Source: Mesocentrotus franciscanus
Taxonomy: Eukaryota > Echinodermata > Echinoidea > Camarodonta > Strongylocentrotidae
DNA length: 64,000 bases
Direction of reading: 5' to 3'
NCBI GenBank assembly: GCA_037976565.1
Contig: CP137683.1
Span: 2,546,611-2,610,610 of the forward strand
Below the pieces are notes generated by a model. It saw only the letters and a program-made list of their open reading frames with translations. It had not been told where the DNA came from and did no database searches. Made by a program: the position numbers and the translations under genes. This document shows positions 12,001-27,000 of the stretch, piece by piece (the first letter of the stretch is position 1; every line of letters starts with the position of its first letter).

Positions 12001-15000
12001 TTAAACATAAATTAAGTTTACAATGTAAGTAACTTTCTTTCTTCAACAATGAATTATCTAAAGTGTAAATTCTGTAGATTTGTGACGTCCCTTGAGAGAC
12101 CAATGGAGAGAGCAACTAGTGGCAGGAATGGCCTGTCATAGTTCAAGTCCAACTCATGTCGATCTTAGTCTTTGTGAAACACCCCCTGGTTTGCAGGAAC
12201 AAAGTCATTTCAATTACAACATACAATAGATTGTATGAGTTGTAAGACTACTGTGGATGTAGACTGCATGGGCTGCTGTACTAGGCCTATAGCTGCACTA
12301 ACTCTAGCTCTACAGAGTTGAGGTCAAGACTTTATAGAATTGTGTTTATTAAGTGTAAAGGCAAAGTTTATGCTTGAAAACTTAATCTTCCCTGTGTCAT
12401 GAATATCATATTGCACCTAGGGCCTTGAAAGTTGTGTTTAACAAAAAACTAAAAGTATGGGTAGCAAATCTTACCCAAGACAAGCAAGGGTAAAGTTGCT
12501 GTTTGGGGTACAAAAAGGTCATTCTTAATATGTCTTGAAATTTAAAAAGGTACACATTTGAAGATGACTATTCCATGTGAAATATTCTATGCCCAATCCT
12601 TTAAACAACAAAGATTTTTTTTAAATGAGGACTTTATTTATAAATTATAATTTTCTGAACCAAAACAAACCTATCTTAAACTTAGATGGCTTTTTCCTTC
12701 AAATACACATGTGGGCTAGGCGTATGATATTGATCTTACCACATATCTAACTGGTTCCCAGTCACTCCATGGTACAGGGGCAGAAGTGCTGTCTTCTCCA
12801 GCAAACAGTTGCTTGTTGGATGGACACACCAAGACATTAGGTGTAAGAGGAGTGGTATCTGAGGTTTGAATCAACAACATTCGACACTTACCATGACTAC
12901 CATCTAATCTAAAACAACATCCAATATTACCGGTATATAATTCATTATGTCATAATATGGTCCTATTTACCAAGGGTAGCCTGGTTAATAATAGTACTAA
13001 TAATAATATAAGTACTAAGGCCAAATAACAAAAATGTAATGTTTCTCGTCCCCGCCCGCCTCCTTTTTGGCTGCCGCCTCCTTTTTTAAAAACTATTTAC
13101 TATTAAGAACAAAAAAAGCCCCCCCCCCAGAAGCCTGTGATATACATTTTGTTTAAAAAGCTTCTAAAGTGATACAAATCATTTGTTTTGTCATACATTG
13201 CATCAGTATACTCACATAGCACAATATCTGTAAATAAATAGGCTTGGCCAGCTATATAAGCATGGCAGCCATCTTGGACACAAATAGCTACAAATTGCAA
13301 AATAGTAAATAGTAATGCCCTGCCTCCTCCATTTTTTTAAGTCGGACGAGAGACACGTTATTTTTGTTCTTTGGACTAATAATAGTAATCATAGTACTGT
13401 TCTTCAAGAGGGCCTTGTAATTACTAGTATTTTCCTAGCATTGCACAGGTAACAAATACACCTGGGTTGAGAGGGTCAATAAGGGTAGAATATCTTCTGC
13501 AAGGATGAAAGCATTAAGTAAGGATCCATATATTTTTGTTGTTGAAGGCTGATGCAATGCTGGAGCGAAAATACTGGATGATAGATCCACGAAATGGCGC
13601 ATATGTAAATAATATAATTATGAAAATGATCAGTAAATACAAAATATTATATGGGGCTGCTACATAATTATAACTTCCGCGGTCCATAGGCCATTGCATT
13701 GCACAGTGCAAGTTGATCGATGAGGATGAAGTTCATGACCTCATAGTCATGTTTATCACCCAATGACAATGACAATGACAATGACAATGACACTTTATTC
13801 TCATGTCACCCACATTGGGGTATTGGAGAAGTTTACAATCGGTTTGAATTTATCAATTTAACACTGTACAATATACAATTCAAATTGAATTAATGTTAAT
13901 CAATAAAAATAACACTATCGACAATAGTGAGAAAAATGATGATGATAATAATAATAATGATGATAATAATAACAATATGAATAATAATAATAACAATATT
14001 AATAATAATAATAATAATAACAATATTAATAATAATAATAATAAAAACTATTAAAAAAAACAATAATAATTACGATAATTAATGACAAAATCAATGGAAG
14101 CAATTGAAAAAGAAAGTTACTGGCACCAGTAAATTGTTATTTTAATTAATGAATTACTGAATTTAATTTAATTTAAAAACAATGTAACAAGTCAAGCAAA
14201 GCGTAGCATGCCCTCGCACGGTACAAATGGCCTATATACACTGTTGCTCATAAAGTTGGAATATTTATTTTTACCCCAATTTATGGAATTATTTTGACAA
14301 TGATTTATTCCTAATAGATCTAGATAATAGTATACATTCTCAGATTTTATTGAATAATAATTTGCCAGCGTTTGTTTGCGTGACTGCTAAAGCATGTGTA
14401 TGCTACTATGTTCATCAACTAGGGACCTACGCCCTTAAGTCATAAATTACAGTAATGAGGATTAATGCCTCACAAAAGGGCACTAATATAGCACATCGAC
14501 ATGGTTTTGATCCTGGGGCCTCACAGTTACGAGGCCATTGCTTTGCCACTGAATCATGACTGTACGCAGCGGGGCTAGGGTGCGGGCAGCCCCACAAATA
14601 CCAAAAAATAAAGAAAATGCAATAAATTATCAATAATTCATTGCATTTTACGGTCCCTGACATTTAAAAAAATCCTCTGTACGGCCATGCATTATGGCTC
14701 AAGGCATGGCCACACAGAAGATTTTTTGAGCTATGGGGGGGGGGGTGGGAGACTCTTGATAAAGGAATGACTGACTTTAGGAACAGTTTCTGTCAACATG
14801 GTACGAAAAACATCAATCACGATGCCCAATGCAAACTCACCCTATAGCCAACAAGATATAATCATTTAGACATTTTTTTTTAGCGAAAAGATTAATCATA
14901 ATTTTGTTTCTTAATTTACGCCTCTACTCTCTATGCTTTTCTGTGGGTCTCTTTTAACTCTATGTATCACCGTATCTCATGAACAACATATTTCAAGAGA

Positions 15001-18000
15001 GTGCTTTTGTTTTGATTTAAAAACAAATCTCTCATCGCGCGACGGTGTTACTAGGTTGATGAAATGAGAACTAGCTAGGCCACCAAATTGGGGTGACACT
15101 CCTATTAGCTTTTCCCCCTTGTCCCTGTCTTTCGCGCTGTTTTCCCTTTCTATCTTTCTTTTCACCTTTTTTAAGGGGTGGGGGGGGGGCTCAGATTTGG
15201 CGGCATTGCATCCTCGTATTACGTCACTGGGTCTAGATATAATAATAATGAGTTCTTTTATAGCGCATGTCAAGACCGTAGGCCCTCACAATGCACTTTA
15301 CAGAGTGCATTTTATGATCAAAATAATGTAACAAAAGTCATATCAAAGAGATAAGTTTTAAGGGCTTTCGAAGACTTCCACATCTGTAATAATGGAGCGT
15401 AGCGATACTGGGAGCGTTCCAAAGTTTTGGGCCTCCACTTGCCAGTGCTCTGTCACCGTAGGTCTTAGTTGCTCGGGATTGATGTTATAAGTAGGTGTTG
15501 TGAAGATGATCGTAGACATCTTGGTGGGATGTAGGGTATGAATACTTCTGAGATGTAGTGTGGACACATGTCATAGAGAGCTTTAAAGATAATGAGGAGA
15601 ACTTGGATTGCTTGCCAATTAAAACCAAAAATAAATGTCTTGTGAAATTTATTTCAAATGACATAGGGATTGCTGTATTTTCTATAAGAGAGGTGACCGT
15701 CGCCAACTTATATTTCTGGCACGCTAAGAGGAAGAGGAATGTGTTTAACGACTCTGTAAATATGCTGTATGAAAACAAACAAGTGCTTATACTTATTAAC
15801 CTCACATCTGTAATATATTGGGGTATATTGCTTTGTTGTTTGTCATTCAACAAGACACTACTATCCTCTACCTCGATAATGGAGTTGCTTGTTACTGAAT
15901 AAAGTCATGACCATCAAAATGAAATCACTGCATCATGATCGATTTGTTTGGAGTCTTCAGATATATTTCATGGTGGCAGCGCGATTCTAACCTCGTCATT
16001 TATGCAATTTGACTGTGATTATGCTAGGCCTGTTTTGAAAGCCCCTTTTTGGTAGTCGACTACACGGTGATTTTTTTGGAGGATTAATCGACTAGTCGGT
16101 AATATAGGTGTAAGCTGATATAGACTATTATCAGCGTTAAAGCTACGGTGGGCGGCGCTGGGCTGGCCCGCCCAGCACGGGGATTTGCGCCCACCACTCC
16201 TGATGAAAAACACTGCTTCCGCCCAGCACTAATTTCACATAAAACCTGCTTTAAATGTAACTATTTGTGAAGAAAAGAAGTACTTACATTCATATTTCCG
16301 TCTTTAATCGTGTTTATTTGCAATTGTACAAGATTCCTGTTTTCAAATCGACAATAAATGATTATTTTTAAAGATTTGTCGAGTGTTGTTTGTCAAAATA
16401 TGTTACGATTCACGAAAACTGCCATTGAATTTACCGTACGTACAGTACTGATGTATGTATAACGGTCAGTGATAACGGTACGTATCATACGTATATATCA
16501 ACGAATTACTTACTTGGAATTCGTTGCTATGGGTAAATTCAATATGGCCGCTCAGGCTCGTTCGATTACTGTTCTTATAAATATTTATTTTTAATATGGT
16601 AAATAAAAAAGATCGTAATTTTCCAGAAAAAAAATAAATTACAATACTATAATATATATATTTATTTCATCATTTACATTGTAAAATTTGGCCGAAATTG
16701 TTACACTTATGTATCATGTAGCCAACACACATACGTACACACACTCAAAATACGAAATACACTCAAATTCCCAAAGCCAACCACCAGACACATATTTAGA
16801 ATCGACAAACATCCATCTTCACGATAGTCACAATCATCAATCAACCAGAAATATTACAATAATCATAGTTCAACAAATAAAATATTGCATATTTGTAGGT
16901 TCGTGACAGGTATTTACATACAAATTATCGCTAGAATTTTTTTTCCTTCATCGATCGTCACGTATTTCTTCATCTCAATACGGGCTCACTACATGAATTA
17001 TCACACGAGGGGCCGGGCAATGCACATTTGTATTCACTGCACGTACGTCAACAATTTGGTTTGAGCCAGCCCGCTAGTTGTTTAATTTAAACTTCCTTGA
17101 CAATGTCTTAGAAAGTAGAATTATTGTGACAGATTTCTATCCATTTAGACTCTTTTTAGGCGATGTTCTTGGGTTCCCAATGAGTCATCGAGTAGTCGGT
17201 TATCAAGTTCATTACTCGACTACTGGCTTTACCGGGCGGGTAGTCGATTAAACGATTACTCGGAACGGGCCTAGATTATGCCCTCCGTGCATGTGTCAAG
17301 AGGGAGAAACTGTGGAATGTCTGCACGAGACTTCAGAATGGAGCTCCACACATGAATAGCGGATCGCGGTGAGATGTTCCCCCGAACTTACGGCCTCGCA
17401 TTGTCTGTGCTTCGCTTAGATATATTGTGGTGCTGTGTGTTGAATGGTGAACTATAAGTAAAGATGGCTGAATCAGTCGTGCCTAGAATGTCATGGGACG
17501 ACGATGATCTCCCAGGAGCCATACAAATATTCAAACAGCAGTGTGAGCTGTACTTCTCTGTGAAAAATGTTAGAGAGGAGAAACAGGTTGATCATATTCT
17601 ACTTTTCATGGGCACCCCTAGTCTCCACATGTACAATTCATTGGGCTTAGCAGACAGTGAAAAAAAGAACATTACAGTTGTATGGAATCGGTTTGAGGAG
17701 CAGCTTAAGCCGAAATCCAACTTCAGAGTTGCCCGCCTCTACTTACAGAGATTTCCCCAGCAACAGAGTGAAACTGTGGATGGTTTCATGTTCAGGCTGA
17801 AACTCCATGCACAGACCTGCCAGTTTCGTGACGACAGGGAGTTGCTGATAGAGTCATAGAACAATTCATTGCCGGTACACGTCACACCGAGCTCCAAAAG
17901 CAGCTCCTAGGGCAGAATGAGTTGAACATACAGCAGTGCCTTGACTGCGCACAAACTCATGAGGCTTCAATATCGCACATGCAATAACTCGCAGGGTGCG

Positions 18001-21000
18001 TTCTCAGTCGTCACTAGCAGTCCACGCAATCCCACGTAAACAGGAATGCAGGAAATGTGGGAGGAATCATCTCTTCACATCATGTGACTCTTGCCCAGCA
18101 TTCAACACGACCTGCAACAGCTGGGGAAGGAGGAACCACTGGGCAAAGATGTGCCGATCCAAGCAAAGCGGTCAAGCATCTCGCGGTCGGCAACAGCAGC
18201 GTGATTCGAACAGTCGTGATCGGGGACGCCGACAGCAGACAGGTTCCAGCTCGTGGAAGCGTGACAAGCAGAGGAATTCATCTCGTGATACACGGACAGC
18301 TACCCACGATGTGCACTACACTGAAGCGCACACACATCCTGCAGCAGATGCTAGTGAGAGCTTCGAGCAGCTGCACATCGCTAGACGCGATATCTGATTA
18401 GAGCAATGAAGAAGCTTTTACACACGTTCAGCCTCGCCAAGACAAAGAGAAACGCATTATAAACCTCCTCGTAAAAGTTGACTCCGGCCCGCAAGCAAAC
18501 ACAATACCCCTACGCGTATATCGCTGCATGTTTCCTTCGAGTCTTGATGAAGAAGGTTTTCCTCGCAGAGGCCATTTAAAGGATACCGGTTCTGTTTTTC
18601 TCCGTATACAATGAGACAATCATCAAGCATTATGGTACTATCACACTACCTTGTGGTCATGGCAACACTGAGTGGATTAGCGTTAATTTCCACATTTGTG
18701 ACACCAGCAGACCAGGGATTCTTGGATTACACACATCGCAACAGCTCAAGCTGATAGCCCTCAACTTCTCCATTGATTCTCGGCGTACTGGACAAACCAC
18801 AGAATGATCCCATCTGCCCTGTAGCGGATCTGAAGTCCCGGTACCCGCAGCAGTTTGATGCGATAGGAGATTTCGCTGGAGAGTACCACATCGTACTGCA
18901 TGATGGTGCCCAACACCTAGTTCATGCTCCACGAAAGTGCTCAATTCACATATGTGATGAGCTGAAAGCAGCACTTAATGACATGGAGGAACAAGGTGTC
19001 ACTCGTCGAGTCACTGAGCCCTCCGACTGGGTCAGTAGTCTTGCTGTTTCGCGCAAGGCAAACGGTCAGCTACGCATATGCCTGGACCCTAAGGACCTGA
19101 ACAGTGCAATCAAGCGTTGACATCACACCACACCTACAGTGCAGGAAATCACACACAAGCTCACAGGTGCCAAAGGTGTTTAGTGAACTGGACGCGAAGA
19201 ACGGGTATTGGTCAGTGCATTTGGATGCAGAACCGCCTTCAACAGCCCATTTGGTCGATACTGTTACAAGCGTATGCCCTTCGGTCTAGTGATGAGCCAA
19301 GATGTGTTTCAACACCGAATGGACCAGATCTTAGAGCAATGCACAGGTGTCATCGGAATCGCAGATGACATCATAGTTTTCGGTGACTCACAGCAGTTCC
19401 ATGATAGGAATCTTCACGCGTTGATGGAGGTTGCTGCTAAGTCTGGTCTGAAGTTCAACAGCAGCAAATGTGCTATCAACCAGCAACGTATCGCCTTCTT
19501 TGGCATGGTGTATGATGAACATGGTGTTCACCCAGACCCTACAAGGGTACGAGCAGTGAAATCCATGCCAACTCCAAGCGACAAGACCCAACTCCAGGAG
19601 TTCTTGGGGATGGTAACCTACTTGAGCCCATTTATCCCCAATCTGTCTAGCCGTACAGCTGATCTTCGTGAACTTCTTCGGCAAGATAGCGAGTTCGTAT
19701 GGTCCGAGAACCATAAGCGAGCTAGTGATGACATACGCGACCAGATTTGTGAGAGTGCTACTCTGCGATATTTTGATCCTAACAAGGAAACCGTTGTACA
19801 AGTAGACACGTCATCCCGCGGTCTAGGAGCTACACTTCTGCAAGACAGAGAACCCAAGGCGTATGCATCACAAGCATTGAGTGATGCTGAGACCCGATAT
19901 GCCAACATAGAATGCGAAATGCTCGCAGTTGTCTTTGGTTGTGAGCGGTTTCATACATATGTCTTCGGCAAGCATTTCACAGTCAAGTCTGATCATAAGC
20001 CATTGCAAATGATCCACCTGATCCACCAACCTCAGCACCACTACGTTTACAATGTATGTTACTATGCCTTCAGCAGTATGACTTCACCTTAGTCTATCGC
20101 CCAGGGAAGGAAGTCCCAATCGCTGATAGTCTGTCGCGGTCTCCAGAGAATGACAACACCCATATTGCGCTCAACATGCAGATCAACATCATCCAGTTCA
20201 CAGAGCAACGAATCGCGAATGTGAAGCGTGAAACCGACGCAGATTCAACACTATCGCAGTTGAAGTGTGTCATAGGCCAAGGATGGCCAGAGCGTATGAA
20301 GGACCTTCCATCTCAGCTCAGACCATATTGGTCTTTCCGTGATGAGCTGTCAGTTGAAGATGGAATCATTTTGAAAGGTCCTCGTGTTGTAGAGCCAAAG
20401 TCAATGCATGAGTATGTGTTAGGAAAGTTGCATGAAGGTCACCAAAGTTGCATGAAGGTCACCAAGCTACGTGCACGCGATTGTGTATATTGGTTGAATA
20501 TCAATAGTGATATTGAGAGTATTGTAGGCCAGTGTGTTACATGCCAAGAGCACCAGAGATCACAACCCAAGGAGCGATTACTTCCTCACGAGCTACCAAC
20601 ACAACCATGGCAGATCGTAGGCACTGATCTGTTCCACTTCGAAGGTCGTGATTACCTGATTGTCGCGGACTACGTACTCAAAGTTTCCATTTGTCCGCAG
20701 AATGCCTGTCGAGTGCACTAGCAAAGCTGTCATTGAAGCTACGCAACAAATCTTCTCTGAGCACGGTATACCTGAGAAGATCATCAGTGACAATGGTCCA
20801 CACTTCGCTGCCTCAGCATACAAGGAATTCGCTAGCACCTGGGGTTTTGCGCACGTCACGTCGTCGCCACACTTCCCTCAGTCAAACGGATTCGTTGAGC
20901 GAGCAATACAGACCGTTAAGCGTACTCGAGCGAAAGCGGCATCATGTAAGCAGAATGTCAACATGGCCCTTCTCTGCCTACGCACAACGCCTATCGACAG

Positions 21001-24000
21001 CGAACTGCCTAGTCCAGCAGAGCTTCTTTGTGGTAGGAAGGTGAAGAGCAACCTTCCACTTGTGATTCGCGGCACATCAACACGCAAAGAGCAAACTTAC
21101 CAGCGTCTACAACAGCGGCAAGATCAACAGAAAGCGTACCACGATCAAACGGCACATGATCTTAAGCCGTTGAAACCTTCCCAGTACGTGATGATCCAGG
21201 ACGCATGCACACTTGCATGGACTCCAGCAAGAATCAAGGAGTGCCGCCTTCATACCGAGTTGTAACTCCAAATGGTCGCGAGTTACGTCGCAATCGACGA
21301 CATATTCGCGATCTTGAGCCAGCTAAGAAAAGCGTAAACTTCGATGAAACACCTCAATACACTAAGCTTCCTGAAACGCAGCAACGCGAACAAACACGCG
21401 CACATCAACTTCGTGGCTCCACACCACGTGATCAGGAAGTTGTACAGAACAAACACCACCCAATGACAAGGTCTGGAAGAATAATCAGACCCCCAGACAG
21501 ACTTACCATGTAATCTTGAACAGTGAACACAAAGTGATGCTTTATTGTGTTTTCATTCCAAATTCAAATGCTTTTACATGTATTTATGTATATATATATA
21601 TTACATGTGAATCACAAGTCTTTTGGCAGTATCCCATTTTTCAAGAAAAAGAAGTCATAACATCCAAGATGCACGTTATTTGTATAGTTTGTTCTACTGT
21701 AAATGTGGTAATATTCGCGGTGCTTTAATTTTCGCAGATTTCGCGCTAAAGTCGGTGTCCGCGAATTTTAGAACTTGCGAAAATATAAGCATGACTTCTT
21801 ATGCGGGTTTTGAACGGGCTGAATTGCGTGCAACGCGAATTTAAGAACCTGCGAATATGTTTTGATGTAGCTCAGCGCGAAAAATTAATCACACGAAAAT
21901 AACAGTGTATTTACAGTATTTTTATATGTCTTTGTGTACGTTGAAAGTAAGAAAAAGCCATTCTCACTTGTAAGCAATGTTAATTTTTTTAATTCGGAAA
22001 CAAAGACAAGAAATTCTAAGTCTTAGTAGTTTTGTTTTTCAATGGTTTTTAAACCATGAAAATTATTCAGTATTAGTAAGAAATCAAAAACAAAACCTTG
22101 ATTTGTTCACTGAAATACAGGGATTGCACATTTAGACACATGTGTAAAATATGTTTCTTTTAAAGTAGGACACAACATGTTGTACGTGTATGTGTTCATG
22201 TAGTTTAATATTATGGTGTTACTAGAATTACCATGTGAAAAGCATGACATGATATTGTTCAGTTCGAGTTTAATACATGTACATATTTCTCTACGTTCTT
22301 TGAAAGTACATTGTATTTGTCAAGTGTTTAAAGAAAAGAAAGAAAAACAAATTGTTATAGTGTCATGCAAGGCCAAATATTCCAGTATCTGCACGCCAAG
22401 GCCATTTTGGGATCAGTGAATACAAGTACGGGGTATTATAGATTGAGCAATTATAGTGAAAGAAAAACATAACAAAGTCAATAACTTTTTAAAATCCCAT
22501 ATAGACATGATCATTATGAGGTCAGTTACATACAGTACATGCCGAAAATCTCCGCAACATGATTACACAATATATTTTTTGGATTACACGGTTTACACGA
22601 TTCACCTGAATCGTGTAACCGTGTAATCGTAATAGACACGATTGAAGACTGGTGCTCTGAATCGTGTAATCTTGAAGACTGGTGCTCTGAATTGTGTAAT
22701 CGTGTAAATAGTTAAGTGCATTGGTGGGATGATTCAACCAGATGCAACAAACGTGTAAATGTGTAATCACATAAATTTACACTGTCGCTCTGAATCGTGT
22801 AATCGTGTAAATAGTTATAATGGTTATGAGGGCATTGGTAGGATGATTCGGCCAGCTGCAACAATCGTTTATTCATGTCTTGCTAACACCACTTGCTTAA
22901 ACCACGTAATTGCTTTATACACCACTTGCCTACATCAAGTAATTACTGTACTTTATATTTCTTGATAAACCTTATCCCTTTCTACTAACCTGTATCGTAT
23001 ATTAATCCGTGAGACAAGGTAGAAAAACGTCAGAAAGAGGAAGACATGATAGATGAAATAGTAAAGGAAAAAGATAGCTACGAGGAGAAGGGAACATATC
23101 AAAGGAAAATGATGGTTGGAAGGGCACGATAAAGAAAAGAAAAAACTATGCACGAGAGAAAAAGGAAGAAAAAAAAATTGACCGGAAGAAAAAGAGAGTA
23201 AAATAGAGTGAAAGGATTAAAGAAGGGCGAAACATAGTGAAAGAAATAGAAATGAGAAGTAGAAAGGCTATGAAACGGAAAAGAGAAAAATAAATAAGGT
23301 AAGAGTGGAACACAATAAAAGAAAGAGAGGCGAGAAAGATAAGGGGGTGGCAGTGGAAAGATATTGAGAGAACGAGAGAGAGAGAGAGAGGGATGAAAAG
23401 AGCATTAGTTGAAAGAAAATGGGCACCGATCAGATTTTAATAGGGGCATTTATCGGAGTTGATGGGGGCATTAATCAAAAGTGAAGAGGGGCACTTTCGT
23501 ACCTAAAGAGGGATACTTACAAGAGATTAAAAGGACACTTATGAGAATGGAAAATGGACACTTATTGCAAAGGAAAATAGGAACTCGTCGAAGGAAAAGG
23601 GGCGCGTGTCAAAATTAAAGGGGCACTTATCAGAGTTGAAAAGGGGAAGGAGCACTTTTACAAATTAATAGGGGCACTTGTCAGAGAAAAATGGGGACTT
23701 TTTCTACGTACAAAGGGGCACTTTTGGGGTAGTTGAAAAAGTGGGGGGACACTGTACCGCTAGCTAAACGTAACGCACAGACAGTTGGCCATTCACTTAT
23801 TCTATACCATTCTCGGCTTGCTACTGCTCCCTGTACTCTGTAGCCAGTGGCTTAGATCCTTACGTAATACCTATTGTTCAGGGATCCTATGTTCAAGGGG
23901 GATCCCCCCTGAGCAAGAGGTATTAGGATCTCTGCCTGTAGCTAGGGTCAATGGCAGGCCACATTCAGAGTAAGCTTCTTTTGTATGTGACAGGAAGTGT

Positions 24001-27000
24001 GCTATTAAGTCTTGACCGTAGCTCTCCATACATGTAGCTGAATGCAAAGTTGGAAAGGGTAATTTATGAAAAAGAGGAAAGCCAAAAAATGGAAAGCCAA
24101 AATAATGATGATCATGACATAAAAGGGGAAGGGGCACATTTACAAATTAATAAGGGCACTCCTCAGAGTAAAGGGAACTTTTCCTATGTACAAAGGGCAC
24201 TTCTTACAAAGTTGAAAGGGCACTTTTTCTACGTACAAAGGGGCACTTTTGGGGTTGTTGAAAAATGGGGGCACTGTACCGCTAGCCAAACGTAACATAA
24301 AGACAGTTGGCCACTCATTTATTCTATTCATTCTCAGCTTGCTACTGTTCTGTGTAGCAGTGGCGGATCTAGGGTGGGGCTTGGGCCCCACCCCTGGGAA
24401 AACAAAAAGTTTCAAAAAAGATGGATCCTTAGGGGAGACCAGGGACAATTGTAACACTTTTTTCCAATTCTGACATATCAACTTTATTATAGTTTTATAC
24501 TTACTTAAGGGTATATGAAATGAAAGATGCATATCTTGGCATGAAATATGACTAGGTTTGAGTTAAGTGAAACATGCTATTTTGAAGCCATTATCATTTC
24601 AAAACCAGTAGTGAAGTGTTACAATTGCCCCACAACACGAGGCAATTGTATCACACCCATGGGGCATGTACGAAGCATACAAATAAGAAGACAAATATAT
24701 AGTAAATTTTTTTCAATAAATTAGAGAGGTAATTTAGAACGCAGGAGACCACCATCGTGAGCGGTTGGGCTGGAGATGGATGGCGGTCTCATACAAAAAA
24801 AAGGATTGGCGACATAACTCTCGGGAAAACTGAGTGATCAAGTGGATGCAGTGCAAGTGCAGGTGCAGAAAGCAGTTGCATAAAAAGAATAAAATAAGTC
24901 ACGGTTTTATTATACTAATTTAAAGAGTGGGGAGCGTATGATTTTATTATTTGACGTTTAAGGGTAGCTTTTAATGAGTAGATGGTTGAAAAAATTATTC
25001 CAAATGTCCGGACCAGAATGTCTAACAGATTTGTGTGTTATTGATAATTTGAGATTTGTAGGATGGAAGTTTCCAGATATGCGAGTAGGGTATGAATGAA
25101 CAGAACCTAAACCTAAACCTAAACATGTTATCAAAGGATGGTGGAAGTTGATTATTAATGTACTTGAACATAATGACTGCTACCTGAATAGTGTTCAAAA
25201 TGATTTTATTTTTTTAGTGTTTTAAGTTTATAGAATAAAGGATCATGCAGTGTGAGCTAAGAAATGCGAACCTGTACAAATACGTATGGCTTTCTTTTGC
25301 AGTTTAAAAATAGAATTAATTTTTGTCGAACCACAATTTGCCCATACACTATTACAAATATGTTATATACGGGAAAACTAGCGTATTATACAGTAGGAAA
25401 AAGGTTGCATGGGGTAGAAGGTCGTACCTACAAATCATATATCCCTCAGAACGATTTTTTTTATATATATATATTTTTTTTTTTAAGATTACGTGCTGGA
25501 CAGATTTTCATCAATTAAACAGCTAGTATATAGAACCCCAATAAAATAATTGTTAATAAAAACTATGTCTATGACATATGCTTGACTCATTTACATTAGA
25601 TTTTTACCAGTTACGTGGGGGAAATTACACTAGTTATAACGTTGTTACATTTGCCCCCCTTGGAGGGCGGTCATATTTTTTATTTTTTGTATCCTAGCAT
25701 TAAATTTCGTCCTTGAAATTTCGCCTAATACAGGCCTAAAATCTTATTTTTTGACCATTTAAAAATGAGTGATAGCACAAGCACATATTTGTCAAGATTT
25801 TTTTTAAAGGTAATTGAAGATTTTACTCCCGTGCCCCAAAGCCGATGTTTTGGCTGTATAAAGTTCCTTGATGTGTTGACCTGCCTACCTGCCTACCCTC
25901 AGGGCAGCATGTCTGGCAATGAAATGCGCATGCTCTGTGCAGGGCGGATATGTACAGCGTGCTTCTACTAGGGGTGGGAGCCGCTGTTACATTTGCCCCG
26001 TGTTACTTTTATCCCCTTGAACATAGGATCCCCCTGAACAATAGGTATTATGTAAGGATCTACAACACTGCCTGTAGCTAGGGCGAGGGTCAATTAATGG
26101 CAGGCTACATTCAGAGTAAGCTTCTTTTGTATGGATAATACACCTTTTCATGGTTACAAAAGTGCGCATGCTCAGACATGGGCGCCATCTTAATTTAAGA
26201 TAAACAAACCATTGACCTCTAGAGGTCAGGTTTGCGTAATAAGATAGCGCCCATGCAAATATGATGTGAGCGCACAGCAGGCATCTGAAAACATTGATGA
26301 CATCACTGCCTGCGCTGTGCGCTCATCATTTGCATGGGCGCTATCTTACGCGTAAACTGACCTCTAGAGGTCAATGGTTTGTTTATCTTAAATTAAGATG
26401 GCCTTAACCGTGAAAAGGTGTATTCTAATTGGTACTGCCTTGTATTGTAAAAGTATCACAACATACTCAGTTATGTTAGCCCTCCTTTAAGTTTTGTAAT
26501 AATTTTATTTATTTACAATTTAAGAATATAAAAAAATCCCCCCTTCCTTCGATCGTCGTTCATCGCTTTTTTCTATTTTCTTACCGAGGATTAAATCTGA
26601 GAGTGCTTTTCGGGAAGTGGACTGATTTTTTTAATTTTCAAAAAGTCTAAAATAAAACTAGAGACACACACTGCAATTAAAAATATGCAAGAGAGACAGA
26701 AATAGTAATCTTCGCTCTCCCCTCGTCCCCGTTGTCCTCGTTCAACCCTCCCTCCCCTCTCAGCCCTTGGCTATTCCTGCTTCTACTGAACAAGACGTCC
26801 TAACCTGCTCACCATCACTACTGAAAAAAATTATAACACAATTCCAGCAATTCCAGCAATCGAATCGTGTAATCGTGTTGCGGAGATTTTCGGCTTGCAA
26901 ATTACACGATTACACGATTTGACCTGAATTGAAGAATCGTGTCATTTTACACGATTACACGTTTACACGATTCAAATTTCGCTCAAGTGGCAAAAGCGAA

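Larger units (their letters stand above)
11124..13530. repeat. Segmental duplication, copy 2 (HYR exon pair)
   Basis: Matches 1-1540 across both HYR exons and their introns. It is longer because of extra DNA at about 11160-11350, a foldback element at about 11740-12195 and a TIR element at about 13016-13384. Confidence 0.85.

Noticed and set aside
21514..22530. env-like third ORF in the gypsy element
   Set aside because: The frames are short, with no signal peptide, furin site or membrane segment I would defend.
25104..25125. Interstitial telomere-like (CCTAAA)n
   Set aside because: Only three to four units and not the animal TTAGGG repeat.
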